Positions 1 through 6,979 of a DNA stretch of 64,000 nt are shown piece by piece. The DNA is from Solirubrobacteraceae bacterium. GTDB taxonomy: Bacteria > Actinomycetota > Thermoleophilia > Solirubrobacterales > Solirubrobacteraceae. Made by a program: the position numbers and the translations under genes. Positions within the stretch are counted from its first letter, which is position 1; each line of letters begins with the position of its first letter. The notes beneath the pieces were generated by a model, which did no database searches, was not told the DNA's origin, and saw nothing but the letters and a program-made list of their open reading frames with translations. Where the stretch lies: assembly GCA_016463515.1 (NCBI GenBank), contig JAEMRF010000001.1:50831-114830 (forward strand). Reading direction: 5' to 3'.

Positions 1-2
1 AC

Positions 3-509
3 CTCGCAGAAGACGCCCGGCTGTTGATCGCCCGATACGCCCAGGGGTCCTACCGCCGCGGACTCGGCGCGCTCGAGCAGGTCGCCGCGCTGGCCGAACC
101 CGGGCAGGTCATCGACGCCACACTCGCTAGCCGGGCGCTCGGCGCTGCCGACGCACGACTCAGCGCCGCCCTGTTCGCCGCGATCGTCGGCGCCCATCAC
201 ACCGACGCGCTCGCGCTCATCGCACAAGCCGTGGCAGATGGTCTCGAACCGTCGGCCATCTTGCGCGACCTCGAGCGCCACTGCCGTGAGGTGCTCATCT
301 GCACCACCGTGGGAGCGGTGCCCGACTCACTGGTCTACAGCGCCGAGCAACGCGATCTCCTCGCAGCCCACGCACAGGCCGTCACCGCCCAACACCCGAT
401 CGGCGTCATCGACCGGATCGCCGCGGCCCTGCGCGCGATCAGCGACGGGGCGGACGCCCGGACGCAGCTGGAGGTATGCGCCCTGAACCCGTTCGGCGCA
501 ACGCGATGA
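3..509 (+). CDS. dnaX: DNA polymerase III subunit gamma/tau-like, C-terminal part (5' truncated by window)
   Basis: The open frame enters from outside the window and ends at a TGA at 507-509. The visible 168 residues look like the end of the DnaX AAA+ module and the helical collar domain (domain III): a GSYRRGLGALEQ segment, matching the family's G-S-x-R-x-x-L-x-x-L-[DE]-Q helix, then a helical region with a DLERHCREVL motif. There is no long tau extension, so it would be a gamma-type protein. The stop overlaps the holA-like start (ATGA), so two clamp-loader subunits are translationally coupled. The ATPase part cannot be judged here. A second, element-borne copy next to holA is unusual. Confidence 0.72.
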   Translation, partial: LAEDARLLIARYAQGSYRRGLGALEQVAALAEPGQVIDATLASRALGAADARLSAALFAAIVGAHHTDALALIAQAVADGLEPSAILRDLERHCREVLICTTVGAVPDSLVYSAEQRDLLAAHAQAVTAQHPIGVIDRIAAALRAISDGADARTQLEVCALNPFGATR

Positions 510-1480
510 GCGGGCACGCCTTGCTGTGCGGCAACGACCGCTCCTCACTCATCGACGAACGCAACGCCCGCATCTCGCGCGCCCGTAATGGCGGCATGGA
601 TGTGCGCAGGATCGATCTGGCGGAGGACGGCGCACTTGATGACCTCCTGGCAGCGACAGCCGAGCTGAGCCTGCTGGCCACCGCACGGCTGATCATTGGC
701 GAAGGCGCCGAGACCCTCGGTGCGAAGGACATCACCACCAGCGTCCGAGAGACCCTCGCCGCCCCGGTCGACGACGTCGCGATCCTCCTGGTCGCCCACG
801 ACAGCAAGAAGGCACGCTGCCCCAAGGCGCTCAAGGACGCAGTGAAAGACGGGGGAGGGGAGGTCGTCACCCGACAGACACTCAAGCCACGAGAAGCCAC
901 AGCCGCGGCGAGGATGGTGGTCAGCCAGGTCGCGCAGCTCGCGATCAGCGAACGGGACGCCTCACGGCTGGCCGCCGGATGCGGCAACAGTCTCGCGCGG
1001 ATTCGGCGACGCTGCGAACAACTCGCCGTGTTCACTGAGCTCGGCTCAGCCGCGGCCAATACAGAACTCATCGACCTCGTCTGCGGCAACGCAGACCAGC
1101 ACATGTGGGACGCACTCGACGCCCTCGCCGCCGGCGACATCGCCACGGTGCTCAACGAGCATGAGCAGCTTGCCGAACGCGGCCAAGACGGCGGGCTGCT
1201 CACCATGGCCATCCGGCGCGCTCGTGACCTCGCGACCGTCCGAACGCTCCTCGACCAAGGGCTCGGAACCCCGCAGATCGCAGAACACACCGGAGCGCAC
1301 CCGTTCGTCACCGAGCAGCGCGTCCGCGTCGCCGGAAGGCTCACGGGCACCCAGATCGCCACGGCGCTCGTCCACCTCGGCGAAGGAGAACACGCCGCCC
1401 GGGGAGGCACCCACCTCGCGCCGCGGACGGCAACCACGATCGCCCTGCGCGACGCCGCCAACGCGCTCGCCTCGACATGA
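506..1480 (+). CDS. holA: DNA polymerase III delta subunit-like (clamp loader)
   Basis: The 324-residue product is close to the usual delta length of about 330-340. HolA-like features in order are an N-terminal ALLCGNDRSSLIDE segment, a hydrophobic 'LLATARLIIGEGAE' strand like the family's F-x-x-x-R-L-V-x-[LV], 'VAILLVAHDSKK', a lid region, and a C-terminal collar with 'RRARDLATVRTLLDQG' followed by 'HPFVTEQRVRVAGRLT'. Delta opens the beta clamp and acts with DnaX in the clamp loader. I chose the ATG at 506 because it overlaps the dnaX stop as ATGA and begins at the expected N-terminus. The 62-aa downstream gene is also ATGA-coupled. Confidence 0.75.
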   Translation: MSGHALLCGNDRSSLIDERNARISRARNGGMDVRRIDLAEDGALDDLLAATAELSLLATARLIIGEGAETLGAKDITTSVRETLAAPVDDVAILLVAHDSKKARCPKALKDAVKDGGGEVVTRQTLKPREATAAARMVVSQVAQLAISERDASRLAAGCGNSLARIRRRCEQLAVFTELGSAAANTELIDLVCGNADQHMWDALDALAAGDIATVLNEHEQLAERGQDGGLLTMAIRRARDLATVRTLLDQGLGTPQIAEHTGAHPFVTEQRVRVAGRLTGTQIATALVHLGEGEHAARGGTHLAPRTATTIALRDAANALAST

Positions 1481-1665
1481 GCTGCACATTCCAGATCGAC
1501 GACCGCGTCGAGCTGCCCACACACGTCGACCGATGGATGCGCGGCGACCGCTACGGGACGGTCATCGAGATCTCCCTGTCCCGGGTCCACGTGCGCATGG
1601 ACCGAAGCAGAGACGTCCTGCGGGTCCGAGCCGAGCAACTACGCGCCGACACCGGCGACCGGTGA
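1477..1665 (+). CDS. Small hypothetical protein, SH3/KOW-like
   Basis: This 62-aa product starts with an ATG that overlaps the holA stop (ATGA). The pattern DDRVEL...RYGTVIEISLSRVHVRMDRSRDVLRV is like short phage/plasmid proteins with an SH3-like beta-barrel of the KOW type. No catalytic motif is seen. Coupling to holA suggests a shared transcript. Function is unknown. Confidence 0.55.
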   Translation: MSCTFQIDDRVELPTHVDRWMRGDRYGTVIEISLSRVHVRMDRSRDVLRVRAEQLRADTGDR

Positions 1666-1704
1666 TGGCGCCGCCCTGAAACGACGAAACCCACGGAGGG
1701 AACA

Positions 1705-2442
1705 TTGACTACGGCCACCTACGACCCCAACGACCTCGCGTTCTGGTACCCCCGGATCGCCAGCGTGCCTGGCCTGCTCACCCCGACTACGGAGATCATC
1801 CAGACCAACGCTCGCCTGTTCGACCTCCTCGACGGCGACGCCCCGGACGCGTACGGAGAACTCGTCGGCCAGCTCGTCGAAGCCGCCGAACGGATCTGCC
1901 CACTCGGCGGTGCAAGCAGCAATCTCGGCCCCGTGTTCCTACGGACCGGGCACGGCAGCGGCAAACACCAGTGGTCTGACACCTGCTGGGTAGCCAACCG
2001 GGTGCTCATGGGCTGGCACGTGACCGCGCTGGTCGAGTGGAGCGCCAGCGTCGGCCTGCCCGTCGGCACATGGGTCGTCCGCGGCCGGCTGCCGGTCCAC
2101 TACCTGTTCTCCTGCGACGCCTACCGCGGCCTACCGGTCACGCGCGAGTTCCGCGTGTTCATCGAGCACGGCAACGTCACCCACGTTCAGCCCTATTGGC
2201 CGATGGAAGCCGTGAAGGAAGGCAGGCCCGACCACCCCGACTGGCAGAAGCTGCTCGCCGAGGCCAGCACCCTGACCGCCGATGAACGGAACACGATCAC
2301 CGCGATGGCGTTCCACGCCGTCGCGGCCATCGGCACCGGCGACTGGAGCGTCGACTTCCTGCAGACCATCGACGGCCACTGGTACCTGATCGACATGGCC
2401 GAAGCCGCGCGCAGCTACCGCTACCAGCCCACCACGCCCTGA
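1705..2442 (+). CDS. ATP-grasp domain-like protein of phage/plasmid type
   Basis: The 245-aa product starts at TTG 1705, chosen for the GGAGGG Shine-Dalgarno sequence just upstream. The C-terminal part has an ATP-grasp-like pattern: 'TREFRVFIEHGNVTHVQPYW' (a substrate/ATP strand), then 'DWSVDFLQTIDGHWYLIDM', where D-x-x-x-D and the final I-D-M resemble metal-binding acidic residues of the R2K-type ATP-grasp clade often found in phages. ATP-grasp enzymes join a carboxylate to an amine or thiol; the substrate here is unknown. Family assignment rests on motif pattern only. Confidence 0.5.
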   Translation: MTTATYDPNDLAFWYPRIASVPGLLTPTTEIIQTNARLFDLLDGDAPDAYGELVGQLVEAAERICPLGGASSNLGPVFLRTGHGSGKHQWSDTCWVANRVLMGWHVTALVEWSASVGLPVGTWVVRGRLPVHYLFSCDAYRGLPVTREFRVFIEHGNVTHVQPYWPMEAVKEGRPDHPDWQKLLAEASTLTADERNTITAMAFHAVAAIGTGDWSVDFLQTIDGHWYLIDMAEAARSYRYQPTTP

Positions 2443-2458
2443 CCGACGGCCACACACC

Positions 2459-2470
2459 CATTCACCAACC
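2459..2470 (+). repeat. CATTCACCAACC upstream repeat, copy 1
   Basis: This 12-mer recurs exactly at 3690-3701, and its first 11 bases nearly exactly at 5804-5814 (CATTCACCACC), each time 16-85 bp upstream of a gene start (2544, 3720, 5830). It may be a shared promoter or operator element. No test of significance is possible here. Confidence 0.3.
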
Positions 2471-2543
2471 GAAAGCACCGCATGACCCATCACCCGCACC
2501 CAGCGTCCGACACACGTCCCGTCTGCGAGAGGCGGCCAGCGCA

Positions 2544-3137
2544 ATGAGGCAGAGCGACATCATCATCGGCGAGGACTACGTCATCGCCCTCTACCACCCA
2601 GGAGCGTGGGCGTACCGGTCGGCGATCCGCGCGACCATCGTCCGCCTCGCAGTTCCCACAGCTACGGAACCAGACGTCTACAGCGCCCTCGGGATCTCCC
2701 CAGGCTCGCTACTGCAGCGCCCCGGGGTCCTCGTCGAAGCACGCACCGACGACCCCGCCGGCCGGTTCCGCGTCGGCACTCGGTTCGCCGTCCAACCACA
2801 GATGGTCACCCGACCGTGGGGAGACCAGGACGCGGCGCATTTCGCGCTGCATCACCGCCGCGAAGCCGACGCGGCCAAGCTCGAGCGTCGCCTAATCGAA
2901 GCAGGGCTCCTCGACGGGTTCGAGGTGACAACAGACGGCGTGCGAATGACCCGGTGCGCGCTCGACGGGTGGCTGTCACACCTCGAGCAGGACGCTCGCA
3001 CACTCGCGGCCGAGATCCGTCAAGCGCTGGAGGGCGACAGCAACGACGCAGAGCACGACGCGCTCGTCAACGTCGCGCAGCATCTCGGCATCGAGTACGC
3101 CCGAGAGGAAGACACCTGCACCTACACGACAGAGTGA
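2544..3137 (+). CDS. Hypothetical protein
   Basis: A 197-aa soluble protein with no recognised domain. The first 100 residues look beta-rich and the rest helical and acidic (DARTLAAEIRQALEGDSNDAEHDAL). The stop overlaps the next start as GTGA, so it is coupled to the SLOG-like gene. The start is the first ATG after a GAGAGG-type ribosome site at about 2527-2532. Confidence 0.6.
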   Translation: MRQSDIIIGEDYVIALYHPGAWAYRSAIRATIVRLAVPTATEPDVYSALGISPGSLLQRPGVLVEARTDDPAGRFRVGTRFAVQPQMVTRPWGDQDAAHFALHHRREADAAKLERRLIEAGLLDGFEVTTDGVRMTRCALDGWLSHLEQDARTLAAEIRQALEGDSNDAEHDALVNVAQHLGIEYAREEDTCTYTTE

Positions 3138-3664
3138 GCGAGGGCTACTACGCCGGAATCGGAGCCCGACGGACCCCGCTAGACGTTCTCGAGCTCATGG
3201 AAGACCTGGCCCGCGCACTCGCCTACACGGGGTGGCGGCTGCGGTCCGGGCACGCCGACGGCGCCGACCAAGCATTCGAACGCGGAGCGGCCGGGCGCGC
3301 GGACATCTTCCTGCCATGGCCAGGCTTCAACCACCGCCCCAAGCCCGCCGGCCGCGTCCACCAAGCCCCAGCCGCCTGGACATACGCCCTGGCCGCCGGA
3401 CATCACCCCGCGTGGGATCAACTGCGCGACCCCGTACGAGCGATGATGGCTCGCAACGTCCACCAGGTACTCGGCTGGCAAGGCGAGCCGCCGAGCGCCT
3501 TCGTCGCCTGCTGGACCCCAGACGGTGCCACCACCGCCCGGGAGACGACTCAGCGGACCGGCGGTACCGGCCAAGCGATTCGGCTCGCCGACCACCACGG
3601 CATTCCCGTGCTGAACCTCGCACGCGACGACCATCGAGCACGCGCCGAACAGCACATCCGCTGA
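3134..3664 (+). CDS. SLOG/DprA-like Rossmann-fold protein (phage type)
   Basis: The 176-aa product opens with YYAGIGARRTP and continues with 'ALAYTGWRLRSGHADGADQAFERGA' and 'IFLPWPGFN'. This is the nucleotide- or ligand-binding pattern of the SLOG superfamily (YpsA/DprA-like) seen in many phages and plasmids: G-S/A-R-x-T-P, then L-R-S-G-x-A-x-G-A-D-x-A-F, then a polar loop after a hydrophobic strand. SLOG proteins sense nucleotide-derived ligands or process nucleotides; the specific role is unknown. GTG at 3134 overlaps the previous stop. Confidence 0.6.
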   Translation: MSEGYYAGIGARRTPLDVLELMEDLARALAYTGWRLRSGHADGADQAFERGAAGRADIFLPWPGFNHRPKPAGRVHQAPAAWTYALAAGHHPAWDQLRDPVRAMMARNVHQVLGWQGEPPSAFVACWTPDGATTARETTQRTGGTGQAIRLADHHGIPVLNLARDDHRARAEQHIR

Positions 3665-3689
3665 TCGCGTCGACCCCCGCCCGATCAAC

Positions 3690-3701
3690 CATTCACCAAC
3701 C
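3690..3701 (+). repeat. CATTCACCAACC upstream repeat, copy 2
   Basis: An exact 12-base match to 2459-2470, placed 18 bp before the start at 3720 and just upstream of a GAAGGGAG ribosome site. Confidence 0.3.
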
Positions 3702-3719
3702 ACGAAGGGAGACCCACCT

Positions 3720-4205
3720 ATGGGACTCAAGATCACGTACACAGGCGCCCTGGCCCGCGTAAACCAAGAGAACCTCGCCGCCCTGAGCCTGGACGAGGAC
3801 AACACCCTGCACACGCCCTCCGGAGCGGACCTCTACGCCGAGACCTCACACGACGAACACGCCGAGAACGTCAGCATCCACGTCGCCTGCGACATCGAGG
3901 AACTCGTCACCGCCGGCGTCATCGAGTTCCCTGACGGTCTCGGGGTCGCCGCGATCGGGGAGCCCGACAGCGTCGAGGACTTCGGCGGGATCACACTCGT
4001 CGTCACCGCACCCACCGAACCCGGCAAGACCTCCTGGGGCATCGGCGTCACCAGTGGATGGGAGGACATCGACGGCTACCTGCCGCTCGAAGCAGAAATC
4101 CCCGACGACCCGGAGGACCGTGCCCGCATGGCCGTCAGCACTCTCGCCGACGCGGTCGTCGCCCGCGTCAACGGCATGCTCGGCTCCCTCAGCGAGCGCG
4201 CCTGA
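3720..4205 (+). CDS. Hypothetical acidic protein
   Basis: 161 residues, strongly acidic, with no recognised domain. The ribosome site GAAGGGAG lies 8-15 bp upstream of ATG 3720. The stop TGA shares its A with the next ATG (TGATG), so it is coupled to the 168-aa gene. Confidence 0.6.
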   Translation: MGLKITYTGALARVNQENLAALSLDEDNTLHTPSGADLYAETSHDEHAENVSIHVACDIEELVTAGVIEFPDGLGVAAIGEPDSVEDFGGITLVVTAPTEPGKTSWGIGVTSGWEDIDGYLPLEAEIPDDPEDRARMAVSTLADAVVARVNGMLGSLSERA

Positions 4206-4711
4206 TGGGCTGGACCGGCGGCCCCGCTCCCAAGCCACGCACCGCACGAAACCTGATCGCCTTCGACCTCGGCGAAACCTTCGCCGAACGAGTAGTCGCA
4301 ACCCACAAGGACGGCACAACGATCTACGCGGCCTTTCGCAGCGAGGACGGCAACGAGGTCTTCGGGCTCGTGCTGCTCACCGACAGCGGGCCTGGCGGAA
4401 TCGTCTACACCAAGCCCGTCACCGAAGACATGGGCCCGGCCGAAGACCGCTGCCCGATCCGCATCCTCGACCTCCTCACCGATACGGACAGCGACTACGC
4501 CCTGAACTGGCGGCAACGCTGCCGCGACCGCGCCTCCCGGCCTCGCCCCAAGAAGGGCCAGAAAGTGCGGTTCGCCGAACCGCTCGCATTCACCAACGGC
4601 GACCGAGTCAGCGACTTCACCTACCAGGGCGGCTCCCGGTTTGCCGCCGACGGGCGGGAATACCACATCTCCCGCTGGCGCGACCAGCGCTTCACCATCC
4701 TGGAAGCCTGA
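4205..4711 (+). CDS. Hypothetical protein with MGWT N-terminus
   Basis: A 168-aa protein beginning MGWTGG. Phage and plasmid proteins of the DUF6927 kind also begin with an MGW motif and are beta-rich, but the match is weak. It contains 'NLIAFDLGETFAERVVATHKDG' and, near the end, 'YQGGSRFAADGREYHISRWRDQRFTI'. The start overlaps the previous stop. Function is unknown. Confidence 0.55.
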   Translation: MGWTGGPAPKPRTARNLIAFDLGETFAERVVATHKDGTTIYAAFRSEDGNEVFGLVLLTDSGPGGIVYTKPVTEDMGPAEDRCPIRILDLLTDTDSDYALNWRQRCRDRASRPRPKKGQKVRFAEPLAFTNGDRVSDFTYQGGSRFAADGREYHISRWRDQRFTILEA

Positions 4712-4714
4712 CGC

Positions 4715-4879
4715 ATGGACCCCGCCTACTGGCGCGGGGATGAGACCGACGACCGCGACGAGGACCACGAACGGCTCCACGCCCGCGTCGACCGGATCTA
4801 CGACCACACCCCGCACAACGAACCCGTGCCGCTGATCGACCTGATCACCGCGGCACAACGCGACCTCCAGGTCGACTAA
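4715..4879 (+). CDS. Small acidic hypothetical protein
   Basis: A 54-aa ORF starting 3 bp after the previous stop. The product is acidic (DETDDRDEDHERLHARVDRIYD) and ends with a hydrophobic helix-like segment. The tight spacing supports it as the last gene of the 1-4.9 kb operon. Confidence 0.45.
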   Translation: MDPAYWRGDETDDRDEDHERLHARVDRIYDHTPHNEPVPLIDLITAAQRDLQVD

Positions 4880-4886
4880 CCGCTCG

Positions 4887-4896
4887 TTGCCCCCCC
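4887..4896 (+). promoter_or_regulatory. TTGCCCCCC-type upstream motif (before ssb)
   Basis: The same TTG/TGCCCCCC string recurs at 10484-10492, 12875-12883 (minus strand), 30949-30957, 41716-41725 and 43329-43337, in most cases about 30 bp upstream of a plausible start codon. Here an ATG at 4916 lies 29 bp downstream and the preferred ssb start lies 110 bp downstream. Function is unknown. Confidence 0.3.
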
Positions 4897-4996
4897 GGGC
4901 GCGATCAACTACGCGATGACCGACAGAGGTCACGCGCAAAACCATCACCAACTGACAGCGCCAGCCCCCCCCCGTGGCCGGCCGAAGGAGAACACC

Positions 4997-5671
4997 ATGA
5001 GCGCGAGCAACATCAACAGCGTGACCATCACCGGCAACCTCACCCGGGACCCCGAGCTGCGCAACCTGCCCAGCGGCACGTCGGTCTGCGACCTCCGCGT
5101 GGCGGTCAACAGCAGCCGCAAGGACCAGTCCGGCCAGTGGATCGACAAGCCCAACTACTTCGACGTCACCGTCTTCGGCGGTCAGGCCGAGAGCTGCGCC
5201 CGCTACCTCGGCAAGGGCCGCCCGGTCGCCGTCCAGGGCCGCCTGGACTGGTCGGAATGGACGACGGAGCGCAACGAGAAGCGATCGAAGGTGTCGATCA
5301 TCGCGGACACCGTCCAGTTCCTCGGGTCGCCGGACGGGCAGCAGCCTGCCGCGGGCCAGCAGCCCCAGCCGCAGTACCAGCAGCCGCCTGCCCAGCCGCA
5401 GCCGCAGCCGCAGCCGCAGCCCGCTCCGCAGCCGCAGTACCAGCAGCCGCCCGCGCAGCCCCAGGCCGCTCCGCAGCCGCAGTACCAGCAGCCGCCCGCG
5501 CAGCCCCAGGCCGCTCCGCAGCCGCAGTTCCAGGCACCCGCCCCGCAGCCGCAGCCGATGGCCCCCGCCGGGCAGATGCCGCCGGCCCCCAAGCCGCAGC
5601 CCGCCCAGATGCCCCCGGCACCCGTCGCCGCGCCGGGCGGGCCGGTCGCTTCGCCGGACATCCCGTTCTGA
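4997..5671 (+). CDS. ssb: Single-stranded DNA-binding protein
   Basis: 224 residues. Residues about 1-115 are the OB fold (SINSVTITGNLTRDPELR-like start, 'GQWIDKPNYFDVTVFGG', 'GKGRPVAVQGRLDWSEW'). A long Pro/Gln linker with repeats follows, then the C-terminal tip SPDIPF, the partner-binding D-x-P-F end. SSB coats single-stranded DNA in replication and recruits other proteins. ATG 4997 has GAAGGAG 7 bp upstream. An in-frame ATG at 4916 would add 27 non-homologous residues. Its location in an element with dnaX and holA suggests a self-supplied replication set. Confidence 0.93.
   Translation: MSASNINSVTITGNLTRDPELRNLPSGTSVCDLRVAVNSSRKDQSGQWIDKPNYFDVTVFGGQAESCARYLGKGRPVAVQGRLDWSEWTTERNEKRSKVSIIADTVQFLGSPDGQQPAAGQQPQPQYQQPPAQPQPQPQPQPAPQPQYQQPPAQPQAAPQPQYQQPPAQPQAAPQPQFQAPAPQPQPMAPAGQMPPAPKPQPAQMPPAPVAAPGGPVASPDIPF
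5377..5532 (+). repeat. In-frame tandem repeats encoding the SSB Pro/Gln linker
   Basis: Tandem near-identical units of about 51 bp encode QPQYQQPPAQPQAAP-type repeats in the SSB linker. They are coding repeats, and unit number could vary between strains by slippage or recombination. Confidence 0.7.
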
Positions 5672-5684
5672 TCTGAAGGGCACC

Positions 5685-5730
5685 GCGCCGTCCTCCCAAT
5701 TCGGGGAGGGCGGCGCACGCCCCTTTTTTT
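5685..5730 (+). terminator. Rho-independent terminator after ssb
   Basis: A 13-bp GC-rich stem (arms 5685-5697 and 5704-5716, one T-G pair, 6-nt loop) is followed after a short C-rich stretch by seven T at 5724-5730. It lies 14 bp after the ssb stop and is the clearest intrinsic terminator in element 1. Confidence 0.85.
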
Positions 5731-5739
5731 GACCACGGT

Positions 5740-5791
5740 GTCCGTCCCACTAGGCGTGTAGGCAGTGCCGTCCGTCCGAATTGGTGTGTAG
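5740..5791 (+). promoter_or_regulatory. Two 22-bp direct repeats, candidate operators
   Basis: Copies at 5740-5761 and 5770-5791 share 18 of 22 bases (both begin GTCCGTCC and end GTGTAG). Their starts are exactly 30 bp apart, about three helical turns, so both sites face the same side of DNA. They sit 39 bp upstream of the HTH-like gene at 5830 and could be sites for autoregulation. Confidence 0.45.
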
Positions 5792-5829
5792 CTTTGCCGG
5801 CACCATTCACCACCGTTGACGGAGGACCC

Positions 5830-6372
5830 ATGTACACCACCAACCACACCGTCGGTCCGGATCGCGAGAGCGGGGGGGTCCAAGCCCAGCCGGCCGCGAC
5901 TGACGCCCGTATGGACGCCACCCACACACCCACCACCGCCAGCGTCGACCCCGACGCAGGCGTCAAGATGCTGCAAGCCATCGCCGACGCTGAGATCCAG
6001 CAGATGGCCGCCGCCCTGAACACCAACGTCCGGCATGTCCGCCGGATGCTCGCCGCCGGCCGACAGGCCGAGGAACGCGAACAGGTCGAGAACCTGTGCG
6101 GGCCCGGTTCCTACCAGGAACCCGAGAAGCTGCCACACCTCGTCCCGGTCGAAGAAGTCCTCCGCCATGTCCAGCACGCGCAGCGCATCGATCCCATGAT
6201 GACCGTCGGCTGGATCGCGCGGCAGATCGGCATGGACAAGGGCGACCTGCGTCGTGCGCTCGGCGTCAAAGCCCGTCAGAACGGCTCACATAGCACCACG
6301 ATGCGTCGCGAGACCGCCACGCAGATCCTCCGGGTCATCGGCGTCGCCCCATGCGAGGTCACCGCACTGTGA
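5830..6372 (+). CDS. Putative helix-turn-helix DNA-binding protein
   Basis: 180 residues. Helical segments 'MLQAIADAEIQQMAAALNTNVRHVRRMLAAGRQ' and 'MTVGWIARQIGMDKGDLRRALGV' each read like an HTH unit. ATG 5830 has ACGGAGGA upstream; a GTG at 5794 has no such site. The gene follows two direct repeats at 5740-5791, so autoregulation is plausible. A coupled second regulator-like gene follows 4 bp later. Confidence 0.55.
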   Translation: MYTTNHTVGPDRESGGVQAQPAATDARMDATHTPTTASVDPDAGVKMLQAIADAEIQQMAAALNTNVRHVRRMLAAGRQAEEREQVENLCGPGSYQEPEKLPHLVPVEEVLRHVQHAQRIDPMMTVGWIARQIGMDKGDLRRALGVKARQNGSHSTTMRRETATQILRVIGVAPCEVTAL

Positions 6373-6376
6373 ACTC

Positions 6377-6919
6377 GTGAGCGCGCCCGATCCACCCGCA
6401 CGAGGGCGCGCGCCGCGAACCCACACCGCCAGCCGACTGAAGTCCCTCCTCGCCGCCGACCCCGGCCTGTCGATCGCGCAGGCCGCAGAACGGCTGGGGA
6501 TCAGCCGCTCATGGGCCCACGAGGTCCTCACCGACCACGACGGAAACGATTCGCGGCAACGCAAACTGCGAAACCGCCCCGCATGCTCATCCTGTGGGCG
6601 ATCCACGGGCGCCCTCGACGGTCGCTGCTCTCTCTGCGCCGCCGAGCAACGTCACAAGGACCAGAAGGCGCACGCCGCGACGCGACTGATCGCGTGGAGG
6701 GAAGAGCACGGGTGGGTGCCGACCAGCACCGACCTCAACGCCACCCACGCTCGCAAGGCCGGCGGCGACGCGCTACGACGCCAACAAGCGGCGGGCGTGA
6801 ACGCCGAAGCCGTACGCAGAGCGTTCGGAGGCACCTACCGCGACGCGATCGAAGCGATCTTCGGAGCCGGCGTGCAGCCCGGAGACGGCCGACATCCGCC
6901 ACAGCGGACGTTTCGCTGA
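6377..6919 (+). CDS. HTH and zinc-ribbon protein resembling homing-endonuclease-associated repeats
   Basis: 180 residues from GTG 6377. In order: an HTH ('LSIAQAAERLGISRSWAHEVL'), a four-cysteine zinc ribbon ('CSSCGRSTGALDGRCSLC'), and a helical module 'ATRLIAWREEHGWVPTSTDL...VRRAFGGTYRDAIEAIFG' like the DNA-binding repeat found with HNH and homing endonucleases. No nuclease motif is seen, so it may be a regulator. The 3' end overlaps the GGACGTTTC box at 6906. Confidence 0.5.
   Translation: MSAPDPPARGRAPRTHTASRLKSLLAADPGLSIAQAAERLGISRSWAHEVLTDHDGNDSRQRKLRNRPACSSCGRSTGALDGRCSLCAAEQRHKDQKAHAATRLIAWREEHGWVPTSTDLNATHARKAGGDALRRQQAAGVNAEAVRRAFGGTYRDAIEAIFGAGVQPGDGRHPPQRTFR
6906..6914 (+). promoter_or_regulatory. 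GGACGTTTC box, copy a (TasA/NHL gene)
   Basis: Sequence GCGGACGTTTC, 74 bp (box start to start codon) upstream of ATG 6980. It is one of seven close copies upstream of secreted-protein genes (13639, 17549, 22150, 26643, 26877, 32126), plus a variant at 20966. Confidence 0.5.
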
Positions 6920-6932
6920 GCTGGCCGATTCT

Positions 6933-6946
6933 CCGATTCGCATGAT
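6933..6946 (+). promoter_or_regulatory. CCGATTCGCATGAT motif, copy 1
   Basis: A 14-base exact match to 35462-35475. Both copies lie upstream of TasA-like genes (6980 and 35555) and nowhere else that I noticed. Likely a shared regulator or sigma-factor site specific to the TasA-like genes. Confidence 0.4.
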
Positions 6947-6979
6947 CTTCAGGCGGATTCTCCGTCGAAAGGTCAGCCC

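Noticed and set aside
4076..5683. 535-codon minus-strand frame opposite ssb
   Set aside because: Low-complexity Leu/Arg/Gly repeats arise from the SSB linker repeats read backward.
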